The notes under the pieces were generated by a model. That model did not search any database. It was not told where the DNA came from and saw nothing but the letters and a program-made list of their open reading frames with translations. DNA of 9,426 bases from UBA2093 sp044340485 (GTDB lineage: Bacteria > Actinomycetota > Acidimicrobiia > Acidimicrobiales > Ilumatobacteraceae). Each line of letters begins with the position of its first letter. The first letter of the stretch is position 1. The translations under genes were made by a program, and so were the position numbers. Below, piece after piece: positions 1 through 6,343 of this stretch. The stretch spans positions 1 through 9,426 of the forward strand of contig JBIITN010000041.1 in NCBI GenBank assembly GCA_044340485.1, written 5' to 3'.

Positions 1-150
1 CACCGTGGAGGGTGAAGAAATGATCTCTGCAAGTTCCTCTCGCGTCGGCGCTGGGTTGGACGATGACAATTGAGGGATGAGCCGCTTGCATGCATCAAGT
101 AGTTCATCGGTTATTTCAACTGCACTCGCCACTGTTGTTGCCATAGCCAT
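1..150 (-). CDS. GNAT-like N-acetyltransferase, N-terminal fragment
   Basis: The minus strand from 150 to the left edge is open for 50 codons and starts ATG-GCT-ATG-GCA. The translation contains EITDELLDACKRLIPQLSSS followed by NPAPTREELAEIISSPSTV. From memory this resembles the first helix region of a group of actinobacterial GNAT acetyltransferases that read 'LIPQLSSS..PPT...L..I..SP.T' before the acetyl-CoA core. The acetyl-CoA-binding motif itself lies outside the window, so catalysis cannot be checked. Two starts are possible: ATG at 150, or ATG at 144, which is 8 nt after a TAGTGT box and has no Shine-Dalgarno sequence, so a leaderless start at 144 is favoured. The gene is divergent from the SalK-family gene at 169. 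The substrate is unknown. Confidence 0.6.
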   Translation of the reverse strand, partial: MAMATTVASAVEITDELLDACKRLIPQLSSSNPAPTREELAEIISSPSTV

Positions 151-152
151 AC

Positions 153-158
153 ACACTA
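153..158 (-). promoter_or_regulatory. Putative -10 box (TAGTGT) of the leftward GNAT gene
   Basis: TAGTGT read on the minus strand (158 to 153) fits the TAnnnT -10 form and lies 8 nt before the ATG at 144. It overlaps the -10 box of the rightward gene. No convincing -35 box is visible. The assignment is inferred from spacing only. Confidence 0.4.
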
Positions 159-162
159 CGGT
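157..162 (+). promoter_or_regulatory. Putative -10 box (TACGGT) of the SCO6745-family gene
   Basis: TACGGT fits TAnnnT and is followed by 6 nt and then ATG at 169, the spacing expected if transcription starts at the A of the start codon. It lies inside the palindrome CACAC-TACG-GTGTG (152-165) and shares bases with the opposing box, so the two promoters probably cannot be occupied at once. The best -35 candidate is TTGTTG at 135-140, which is weak. Confidence 0.42.
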
Positions 163-168
163 GTGGTC

Positions 169-1077
169 ATGGTTACAATCCCGTCATCGTCACATGTTCT
201 TGCGCGTCGCTTAGCGTCGGTCCTTGAACCCGTCACGGGTCAGGTGTATTTCGCACGTGAATGTCACGACAACTATGTCAAGCTTGGTTTTGGTCCGAGC
301 CCACGCGACATTAACGGCGTCCCCGGACCAGATTTCACCGCGTACTTCACTAGTCGTGGTTCAGTGATGGGACAAGTGCCCGGCGAAGTTGTTGCTGCGG
401 CGTTTGCAGTATTTAACCCGGCGATAGTTGTTCCTGCCGTGACAAAGGGATGGTCACTAACTGATGCACCCACCATCTGCCATGCACGCGACAACGGTGC
501 AATCGCAGCCCTTCATCGCATAGTGGGTGTATCACCCACCGGCGCTGAACGAGCACGCGAGTTGTTGCTGCGAGCCGTTACTCCACTTCGGCCCGAAGGT
601 CGGCCGTTATATGCCGGTTTGCGATCACTTCCATTACCAGGTTCAGTGATGGGTGATGTGTGGCGCCTCGGCGATATGTTGCGCGAATATCGCGGTGATA
701 GCCACACTGCAGCGTGGGTGAGTAAAGGAATCACCGCGACGGAAATCGGTGTGTTGTCGGAACTGTATTGGGGATTACCACTCAAGTCATACAGTCGCAC
801 GCGCGGTTGGTCCGATGCCGATTATGCAGAAGCCATCGATTCCCTTGTTGAACAATCTTTCATCACCACCGATGGAGAACTCACCAGCACAGGGCGTGAA
901 GTGCGCGAAGAAATCGAAATCCACACGGATGATCAGATGATGCCGGTTCTCCATGCGCTGTCAGATGACGTACATGAGTTGATTGCAATTCTTGGCCCAT
1001 GGGGCGCCGCGATTCGCGATGCCAAGGGTTATCCCATGTCAGGTCCGCACGATCTGGCTGAATCTGCCCGATCGTAG
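169..1077 (+). CDS. SCO6745/SalK-family protein with HTH-like C-terminus
   Basis: About 302 residues, near the family's usual length of 270-300. I recognise the pattern of the actinobacterial SCO6745 (SalK-like) family: an N-terminal segment 'LEPVTGQVYFA..C', then YFTSRGSVMGQVPGEVVAAA with a following FNPAIV, a middle 'GRPLYAGLRSLPLPG', 'LREYRGDSHTAAWV', and a C-terminal winged-helix-like part around residues 210-255 ('TRGWSDADYAEAIDSLVEQ', 'GELTSTGREVREEIE'). The family has no established enzymatic role; SalK itself comes from an antibiotic cluster. The C-terminal helices resemble MarR-type winged helices, but DNA binding is not shown. ATG 169 is chosen over GTG 163 because TACGGT lies 6 nt before it. 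PAC2 follows after 16 bp. Confidence 0.8.
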   Translation: MVTIPSSSHVLARRLASVLEPVTGQVYFARECHDNYVKLGFGPSPRDINGVPGPDFTAYFTSRGSVMGQVPGEVVAAAFAVFNPAIVVPAVTKGWSLTDAPTICHARDNGAIAALHRIVGVSPTGAERARELLLRAVTPLRPEGRPLYAGLRSLPLPGSVMGDVWRLGDMLREYRGDSHTAAWVSKGITATEIGVLSELYWGLPLKSYSRTRGWSDADYAEAIDSLVEQSFITTDGELTSTGREVREEIEIHTDDQMMPVLHALSDDVHELIAILGPWGAAIRDAKGYPMSGPHDLAESARS

Positions 1078-1080
1078 CGA

Positions 1081-1086
1081 TAACGT
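1081..1086 (+). promoter_or_regulatory. Putative -10 box (TAACGT) of the PAC2 gene
   Basis: TAACGT lies 7 nt before ATG 1094 in the 16-bp gap after the upstream stop codon. No Shine-Dalgarno sequence precedes the ATG, so PAC2 may have its own leaderless transcript as well as read-through from the gene before it. Confidence 0.45.
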
Positions 1087-1093
1087 ATGAGCA

Positions 1094-1987
1094 ATGGCGT
1101 CGTTTGATCACGTTCGATGGCTCTCACAGCCCGAACTTCGTCGCCCCGTCATCATCTCTGCGTTTAGTGGATGGAACGACGCTGCTGATGCGGCAAGTAC
1201 CGCAGTGCGCACTCTCGTGGACGCATGGGGGGCCGAACCGCTCGCGGAAATTGATCCCGAAGAGTTCACCGATTTCGCAACAGTGCGACCATCAGTCACT
1301 CTTGAACGTGGCACCATCCGAAAGATCGTGTGGCCGAAGGTCTCCTTGTGGCACGCATCCACTCCGGGAACCGACGTCATTTTGTTGCTCGGACCTGAAC
1401 CAAGTCTGAAATGGCGTTTGTTTACCGAGCAAATCATCAGCGTTGCCGTGCACTTTGATGCCGCCATGGTGATTTCGTTAGGTGCTTTGCTGGCAGATGT
1501 GCCACATAATCGGCCAGTACAACTCATTGGTACCGCTACTGACTCGAACATGATCGAACGTTTCGATCTACAGCGTTCACGATATGAAGGACCAACTGGG
1601 ATTGTTGGTGTCTTGCACGACGCTTGCAATGAATCTGAGATTCCATCTGCATCGTTGTGGGCTGCCGTACCGGCGTACGCGTCACAAATACCTTCACCCA
1701 AAGCTTCGTCAGCACTAATTCAACGCGCGGGCGAGATCATCGGAACTCCCGCACCGATCGGGACATTGCACAATGCAATTGTGTCGTATGAAGAGCGCGT
1801 TGATGATCTTGTGTCAGAAGACGAGGATCTTGCTGCATACGTTGAACGACTTGATTCGATGGGTGACAACGTTTTTGATGACGACACCGAAGAACAACAA
1901 CTGTCGTTATTTGATACCGAAGATGACGACGGTAGTTCTCTTGCTGATGAAGTGGAACAGTTCTTGCGAGAACAAGATGGCCACTAA
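1094..1987 (+). CDS. PAC2 family protein (proteasome assembly chaperone-like)
   Basis: 297 residues, the usual size for actinobacterial PAC2 proteins. The N-terminus has the family hallmark PVIISAFSGWNDAADAAS (residues 19-36, 'GWNDA'). The core has 'DVILLLGPEPSLKW', 'VISLGALLADVPHNRP', 'GTATDSNMIERF', 'YEGPTGIVGVLHDAC' and 'WAAVPAYASQIPSPKAS', typical of the Rossmann-like PAC2 fold. Eukaryotic and archaeal relatives are proteasome assembly chaperones; the actinobacterial proteins have known structures but no settled function, so a proteasome role here is only inference. The C-terminal quarter is very acidic (residues about 240-285) and ends in a conserved-looking helix 'DEVEQFLREQ'. Between them, residues 269-273 read QLSLF, a classic sliding-clamp-binding peptide. 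The gene converges on the Nudix gene 30 bp away. Confidence 0.88.
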   Translation: MASFDHVRWLSQPELRRPVIISAFSGWNDAADAASTAVRTLVDAWGAEPLAEIDPEEFTDFATVRPSVTLERGTIRKIVWPKVSLWHASTPGTDVILLLGPEPSLKWRLFTEQIISVAVHFDAAMVISLGALLADVPHNRPVQLIGTATDSNMIERFDLQRSRYEGPTGIVGVLHDACNESEIPSASLWAAVPAYASQIPSPKASSALIQRAGEIIGTPAPIGTLHNAIVSYEERVDDLVSEDEDLAAYVERLDSMGDNVFDDDTEEQQLSLFDTEDDDGSSLADEVEQFLREQDGH

Positions 1988-2017
1988 GTGGTGTTCATCT
2001 AGCTATTAATCAGGTGT

Positions 2018-2722
2018 TTACTGATCAGTTGTGCGCCACATCTCAGGGCGTGGCACATCAAATGTTGCAGGTTGCTGTTCACCTCGAATAGCAGCAAAAG
2101 CCATGGGGCCCCACCATTCAAATCCGGCGGTTGCCTCGGGTAGAGAGTTTTCAGCGAACCAACCCACATCTGCTGTCTCTAACGGGTGTCCCTGTAGCGA
2201 ACCACCTACTGCGCGCATATGGAAGATGAGCATGTACATCCCGAAGCGAGAAAAGCCCATTCGCATTCCATCGACAACTCCGAGAAGCTGCACAGGCTCA
2301 GCGACAATGCCCGTCTCTTCCTCTACTTCTTTCACTGCCACTTCCGATGCCGAATACCCGACATCGGCCCATCCGGTGGGATACAACCAGATGCGATGCT
2401 CTGGACGTTGTACCAACAACAATTCACCATCATCGTTACCGACGATGCAACCGATGGCGATTTTTGGCGTGATGTAACCCGGTACTCCCTCACCGATTGC
2501 TTGCATCCATTCTTGAACAAAATGATCTTGTTCTCGTCGAACCTCAATTGACTCTTGTGCAGACGCCTTGATATCTGCTGCGACTTTAAGAACTTCTTCG
2601 TAACGTTCTTTCTCGTACAGACTTTGTGTGAATCCCATACCTGTACGAGCAATTGCCGACAGAGTCTCACTCCAGCGGACCAGGTGGCGAGTGAAATCAT
2701 TTGGAGAACTTGTCACTCTCAC
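2018..2722 (-). CDS. Nudix hydrolase with N-terminal Nudix_N-type domain
   Basis: About 234 residues from GTG 2722 (232 from GTG 2716). Residues about 16-62 (WSETLSAIARTGMGF, then YEKERYEEVLKVAADI) match the helical N-terminal domain found before some Nudix hydrolases. Residues 84-215 form the Nudix domain, with the box at 117-139: GWADVGYSASEVAVKEVEEETGI in two parts, GWADVGY (117-123) and KEVEEETGI (131-139). The metal-binding KE..EE core is intact, but the first conserved Glu of the box is Tyr123. These enzymes hydrolyse nucleoside diphosphates linked to another moiety; the substrate cannot be read from sequence. GTG 2716 lies 7 nt after a TAGGCT box, so it may be the real start. glnD ends 8 bp upstream, so co-transcription is also possible. 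Confidence 0.87.
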   Translation of the reverse strand: MRVTSSPNDFTRHLVRWSETLSAIARTGMGFTQSLYEKERYEEVLKVAADIKASAQESIEVRREQDHFVQEWMQAIGEGVPGYITPKIAIGCIVGNDDGELLLVQRPEHRIWLYPTGWADVGYSASEVAVKEVEEETGIVAEPVQLLGVVDGMRMGFSRFGMYMLIFHMRAVGGSLQGHPLETADVGWFAENSLPEATAGFEWWGPMAFAAIRGEQQPATFDVPRPEMWRTTDQ

Positions 2723-2723
2723 A

Positions 2724-2729
2724 AGCCTA
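2724..2729 (-). promoter_or_regulatory. Putative -10 box (TAGGCT) of the Nudix gene
   Basis: TAGGCT on the minus strand (2729 to 2724) lies between the glnD stop codon and the Nudix start. GTG 2716 is 7 nt downstream, fitting a leaderless start; GTG 2722 would be only 1 nt away. There is no Shine-Dalgarno sequence. Confidence 0.35.
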
Positions 2730-2730
2730 C

Positions 2731-5016
2731 TTACGAAACAGCATGCAGCAGTGCGCGTTCGATTTCTCGCCGATGCTCTGAATTAGAGACCTTGTCCCCC
2801 ATCTGGGTACGGACGTAAAACGTGTCGACAACTTCGTTCCCAAGTGTGTGGACACGTGCATGTCTGATATCAAGAGACAGTTCCGCAAGAGTCTTTGCAA
2901 CACGATGGAGCAATCCGATGCTGTCGGGGGCACGTAATTCCAACACTGTTGCATTCGATGACGCATTATCAATAAAGCGCACCGACGGCGGTTCTGGTTT
3001 CTTTGCCGACAGGTATTTTTTTGACGATCCAGCACGAGCCCGTTCCGCAAGCCGTGCTTCAAGCGCCAACTCACCTCGCAACGCTTTGTGAATGTTGGCA
3101 ACAATCGGATCCCACTCAATGTGAGAGTCATATAACGCTACGACCCGGAACTCTGATGCAGCCATGCCTTGCTCATCTGAATGCGCTTCACCTGTTAAGA
3201 CATCTAAGTTCGATAACGCAAGGACGGCTGCCACTCGACTAAAGGTTCCGGGTCGGTCTGGGCTCACTACCGTTATTCGATCGTCGGCGGTGACAACGGC
3301 GACCTCGCGTTGAGCCATCAGTTCCAACACGTCGGCGTTCGGGAACAATCGCCATGTCACCTCGTTGATGTCTCCTCCACCCAATACGTGATGGACTCTC
3401 CGTACGAGATCATTAACAAGACTTTCCTTCCAATCACTCCACGCAGACGGTCCGGTCGCTTTGGAATCCGCTTGGGTAAGTGCATGTAACAAACCAAGGT
3501 TCAACGGTGTTTGGACATTCTTAGCAACCATGGTGATAGTTGCATCATCACTGATATCTCGTCGAGTTGCGATGTCAGGAAGCAAGAGATGGTGCTGAAT
3601 CATTAACACCACAATCTCTGTGTCATGTGCGCTGAGACCCATACGTGGGCCGATGCGTTGAAGCATCTCCACACCAACATCGGTGTGATCCCCCGGATAT
3701 CCTTTGCCGATGTCATGAAACAACGCACCGAGTACTAACAAGTCTGGTCGTGACACTGAGTCCGCCAGCTGTGCAGCGTTTGCGGCCGCCTGCCATAAGT
3801 GACGATCAACCGTGTACCTATGAAACTGGTTTCGTTGCGGTTTGCAGCGAACAGATTCCCATTCAGGAAGAATGCGTGAGATCAGATTGCGCTGGTCTAA
3901 GGCTTCGAATACTGGAATCGCTGCGTTGCCTTCCAATAACAATGCGACGAGCCCATCACTGGCGCCAGTCGGCCATGGATCAGGAAACTCAGCACACCTT
4001 TCTCCCAAACGATCTAACGTTGCGCGTTCGATACGGGCTCGTTGATGCGCAGCAGCTGTTGCAACACGTAATACCAAGGTTGGGTCATCTGCTGGATCAA
4101 CGTCATCAGTCAGACGGACTTCGCCGTTTACCAATTCGATACCCGAGGCAAGTGCTTGTGGAGTGGAGCGTGCATTTTGAGGAGGGGCAAGACGCGACCA
4201 TGCTTCATCTGAAATCCACGCAACCCGCGACGCAGCTGAGGAGATGGCCTTCATCAACGCATCATCGTTGTCATATCCCAATAACGACGCCACTGCTTGT
4301 TGTTGTTCGAGACGTAAGACATCACCAGCTTTCTTTGCGTGCTGGTGAAGAGCTGTTCGCGCGCTTAAAAGAACTTCATTGCACCGAGCAAGTGCAACAA
4401 CATCGTCATCACCAAGAACTAGACCAGCTTCTATAGCCCACCACAACATGTGAATGTCACGCAGACCACCAACACCTTCTTTGAGATTCGGTTCTAATAA
4501 GAACGCAACCTCACCTGCGGCTTCATGGCGTTCCAACACGCGCTTATGGAGAACACGCAGCCAATCTTTTCCTTTACGAGCCCAATTGTCTCGAACCGCT
4601 GATAACACTTCATTTGCTAATGACTCATCACCGGCTATAAATCGCGCGGTGACATGCGCTGTCGCGGTGTCAAGATCTGACTGACACATGTTGAGAGTTT
4701 CTTTAGGCGTGCGCACAGCATGACCCAATTTCATACCCGTATCCCAGATCGGATACCACAACTTTGAGGCAATCTCATCAATACATTTCACTTTGTCGTG
4801 GATTAACACCACATCAAGATCGCTAAACGGAGCTAATTCACGTCGGCCGTATCCGCCAACCGCCAGCAATACACAGCGGTCACGAGGTGTCACACTGGCA
4901 GTTGCTTCAGTAAAAACGCCACGTAACCAGTCATCGGTGTGGTCGCTAATCGCATGGCACAGTTGCGTTCCTTGAAGAGAAGCTTCCATCGCGACCAATT
5001 CACGTGCTGGGGTCAC
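2731..5016 (-). CDS. glnD: PII protein nucleotidyltransferase / nucleotidyl-removing enzyme GlnD
   Basis: 761 residues from GTG 5016. GlnD modifies and demodifies the PII protein in response to glutamine; in studied actinobacteria the modification is adenylylation rather than uridylylation. The nucleotidyltransferase motif is complete: GGYGRRELAPFSDLD at 54-68, with Asp66 and Asp68 as metal ligands. The family segment EPNLKEGVGGLRDIH is at 175-189. The HD domain has HRYTVDRH (399-406) and FHDIGKG with His434-Asp435. Two glutamine-sensing ACT domains follow, from about 581 (ITVVSPDRPGTFSRV) and about 690 (ELRAPDSIGLLHRV). A longer open frame from GTG 5076 would overlap the preceding gene by 64 bp. 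GTG 5016 is preferred: it overlaps that gene's stop as GTGA and has AAGGA 8 nt upstream. No amt or glnK gene is next to it here. Confidence 0.95.
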   Translation of the reverse strand: MTPARELVAMEASLQGTQLCHAISDHTDDWLRGVFTEATASVTPRDRCVLLAVGGYGRRELAPFSDLDVVLIHDKVKCIDEIASKLWYPIWDTGMKLGHAVRTPKETLNMCQSDLDTATAHVTARFIAGDESLANEVLSAVRDNWARKGKDWLRVLHKRVLERHEAAGEVAFLLEPNLKEGVGGLRDIHMLWWAIEAGLVLGDDDVVALARCNEVLLSARTALHQHAKKAGDVLRLEQQQAVASLLGYDNDDALMKAISSAASRVAWISDEAWSRLAPPQNARSTPQALASGIELVNGEVRLTDDVDPADDPTLVLRVATAAAHQRARIERATLDRLGERCAEFPDPWPTGASDGLVALLLEGNAAIPVFEALDQRNLISRILPEWESVRCKPQRNQFHRYTVDRHLWQAAANAAQLADSVSRPDLLVLGALFHDIGKGYPGDHTDVGVEMLQRIGPRMGLSAHDTEIVVLMIQHHLLLPDIATRRDISDDATITMVAKNVQTPLNLGLLHALTQADSKATGPSAWSDWKESLVNDLVRRVHHVLGGGDINEVTWRLFPNADVLELMAQREVAVVTADDRITVVSPDRPGTFSRVAAVLALSNLDVLTGEAHSDEQGMAASEFRVVALYDSHIEWDPIVANIHKALRGELALEARLAERARAGSSKKYLSAKKPEPPSVRFIDNASSNATVLELRAPDSIGLLHRVAKTLAELSLDIRHARVHTLGNEVVDTFYVRTQMGDKVSNSEHRREIERALLHAVS

Positions 5017-5489
5017 GGGAGTTTTCCTTCCGCACGTCGTCGCGACAGCACGGTTGCTGCCTTCCACGCTCCCCACTCAATGCCTGCATCATGTACCTCT
5101 TCGCCAAGATCACGCCATGTGTAGGGACCTAGTCCATAAACGTCGTCAGGATTGATCTGTTCATCAAAATGGTCACGTTGGAGAGTGGGAATGCCCGTAT
5201 CCACCAACACTTTCGTAGGGAAACGTGCAGAATTACGCAATATCTGTAACGGATTAGAAGACTGCTCGTCAACATCGGTTGACAACAATGTCAACAAATG
5301 CATCGAAACAAACTCTTGCGCTTCTTTACCAGCGATAACTATGGCTGCAACAACATCATCGTTCACTACGCCAACATGACGTCGGACCAACTTGCGCACA
5401 TTCACATCCACCCATTGGGGAACGGCTGCAACTACCGCATCTAGCAGTCGCTGTGCATATGGCGACATGTCATCACTGGGCGAAGTCAC
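5013..5489 (-). CDS. Uncharacterised 158-aa protein coupled to glnD
   Basis: I do not recognise the family. The 158-residue product has no signal peptide or membrane segment and looks like a soluble, mostly helical protein. It has a valine-rich first half (WVDVNVRKLVRRHVGVVNDD, AIVIAGKEAQEFVSMHLLTL), then a better-defined C-terminal stretch (DDVYGLGPYTWRDLGEEVHD, then IEWGAWKAATVLSRRRAEG) that looks like a conserved family signature. The start GTG 5489 is 7 nt after a TACCCT box with no Shine-Dalgarno sequence; ATG 5468 is an alternative. Its stop codon overlaps the glnD start by 4 bp (GTGA), so the two are translationally coupled. That arrangement suggests a role tied to GlnD, for example in amount or activity, but nothing in the sequence shows it. 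Confidence 0.78.
   Translation of the reverse strand: MTSPSDDMSPYAQRLLDAVVAAVPQWVDVNVRKLVRRHVGVVNDDVVAAIVIAGKEAQEFVSMHLLTLLSTDVDEQSSNPLQILRNSARFPTKVLVDTGIPTLQRDHFDEQINPDDVYGLGPYTWRDLGEEVHDAGIEWGAWKAATVLSRRRAEGKLP
5021..5031 (-). promoter_or_regulatory. Shine-Dalgarno sequence deciding the glnD start
   Basis: On the minus strand GGAAGGA is followed by 8 nt (aaactccc) and then GTG at 5016. It lies inside the end of the preceding gene. It favours the shorter glnD start over the upstream GTG at 5076, which has no such sequence, and fits translational coupling. Confidence 0.65.
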
Positions 5490-5496
5490 ACTCGTC

Positions 5497-5502
5497 AGGG
5501 TA
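5497..5502 (-). promoter_or_regulatory. Putative -10 box (TACCCT) of the 158-aa gene/glnD operon
   Basis: TACCCT on the minus strand (5502 to 5497) is 7 nt before GTG 5489, the leaderless spacing seen elsewhere in the window. It lies in the 140-bp gap after hemQ, so it could be the main promoter for this gene, glnD and perhaps the Nudix gene. No good -35 box is visible. Confidence 0.42.
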
Positions 5503-5629
5503 ATGGCGTAATTCGAATCCCTCTAGGGGCTACATCGTCATTTAACACTCTTGTCACAGTGTCGAGACATGGCGTATAAGAACCGTCGAAAAGCGTGCGC
5601 ACATAACGTGCTCCGGCGGAAAAAGGGCC

Positions 5630-6304
5630 TTATATCTGATGTACGAGTTCATCGACAGGTGTCACCATGCCAACGTAAAAATCGCCAAAGTCTGCATACA
5701 CCGCCGATGCCGCATCAAAGCGCATCGTGTACACCACCTCTTTGAGATCATCAGGATGCACCGCAAACAACGTGACACCCCATTCGTATTTGTCGAGGCC
5801 CGCAGAGCCCGTAACAACTTGAATCACTCGTCCCGCAAACTTACGACCACTCACACCATGTTCGTGCATCAATTCACGGCGTTCATCGAACGGAAGTGTG
5901 AACCAATTCTGACCGTTGTCGCGGCGCTTTGACATGGGATAGAAACACCAAGCGTTTTTTCCAGCAGGTGGAAGCTGCGGATACAGACGCGCATTCTTCA
6001 TTTCCTCAGGTACACCGTCTGCATATTCACTTACTTCGGTGAGTGACACGTAGCTATCGATGATATTCAAACCTGCATGCTGCAAACCAGTTTGTAGCGA
6101 CTTCAACTCGCGCATGTCAGATGACATCGCCATAAAAGCACAATCCGCCTTGTGTCCAAGCATCGATACTCCGATGACAGTCACGCCTGACGCTTCAGCA
6201 TTTTTCACCGCACCGATCACCGCTTCACCATCAAAGTTTGCACTGGGTGCACAAAACAGGTGAATGACGGCAAGACCGACCGAGGGGGACATTGGTTCGC
6301 TCAT
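5630..6304 (-). CDS. hemQ: Coproheme decarboxylase HemQ/ChdC (chlorite dismutase family)
   Basis: 224 residues; HemQ proteins are usually 220-250. The enzyme oxidatively decarboxylates coproheme III to heme b, the last step of the coproporphyrin-dependent heme pathway of Gram-positive bacteria. Conserved blocks are FYPMSKRRD (121-129), NWFTLPFDERRELMHEHG (133-150), GRKFAGRVIQVVTGSAGLD (153-171), YEWGVTLFAV (173-182) and VVYTMRFDAASAVYADFG near the C-terminus. By spacing, Tyr122 is the catalytic radical tyrosine, His149 the proximal heme ligand and Gln162 the distal glutamine. This is the active-site pattern known from Firmicutes enzymes rather than the 'YPFVRS' type of many actinobacteria. 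ATG 6304 is 6 nt after TAACCT with no Shine-Dalgarno sequence. No other heme gene lies in the window. Confidence 0.92.
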   Translation of the reverse strand: MSEPMSPSVGLAVIHLFCAPSANFDGEAVIGAVKNAEASGVTVIGVSMLGHKADCAFMAMSSDMRELKSLQTGLQHAGLNIIDSYVSLTEVSEYADGVPEEMKNARLYPQLPPAGKNAWCFYPMSKRRDNGQNWFTLPFDERRELMHEHGVSGRKFAGRVIQVVTGSAGLDKYEWGVTLFAVHPDDLKEVVYTMRFDAASAVYADFGDFYVGMVTPVDELVHQI

Positions 6305-6310
6305 ACAGTC

Positions 6311-6316
6311 AGGTTA
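6311..6316 (-). promoter_or_regulatory. Putative -10 box (TAACCT) of hemQ
   Basis: TAACCT on the minus strand (6316 to 6311) lies 6 nt before ATG 6304 in the 39-bp gap after the ATP-grasp gene. A loose -35-like TTCTTT/TTTACT lies about 15-17 nt further upstream. It suggests that hemQ has its own leaderless transcript. Confidence 0.45.
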
Positions 6317-6343
6317 CCGCTCGGCGTCGAAAGTAAAGAAGTG

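Noticed and set aside
1981..2028. Terminator between the convergent PAC2 and Nudix genes
   Set aside because: Only short stems are present (CCAC/GTGG around the stop codon, ATCAG/CTGAT, CTGATCAG) without T-runs; too weak to call.
5017..5076. Upstream GTG start for glnD adding 20 residues
   Set aside because: It would overlap the preceding gene by 64 bp and lacks a Shine-Dalgarno sequence; the GTGA overlap at 5016 is better supported.
5508..5535. A tRNA 3'-end look-alike (ATTCGAATCCC followed by TAGGGGCTA)
   Set aside because: The flanks of TTCGAAT do not pair into a T-stem and no matching acceptor strand or anticodon arm is found upstream.
5490..5629. A 140-bp gap after hemQ checked for an RNA gene or terminator
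   Set aside because: Only a 4-bp GCAC/GTGC stem and a C/T-rich run were found; apart from the TACCCT promoter candidate nothing is convincing.
5569..5745. A plus-strand 58-codon frame starting MAYKNRRKACAHN, antisense to the end of hemQ
   Set aside because: Basic composition is mildly suggestive and TTGTCA-18 nt-TATAAG lies nearby, but most of it is antisense to hemQ, there is no good ribosome site, and I recognise no family.
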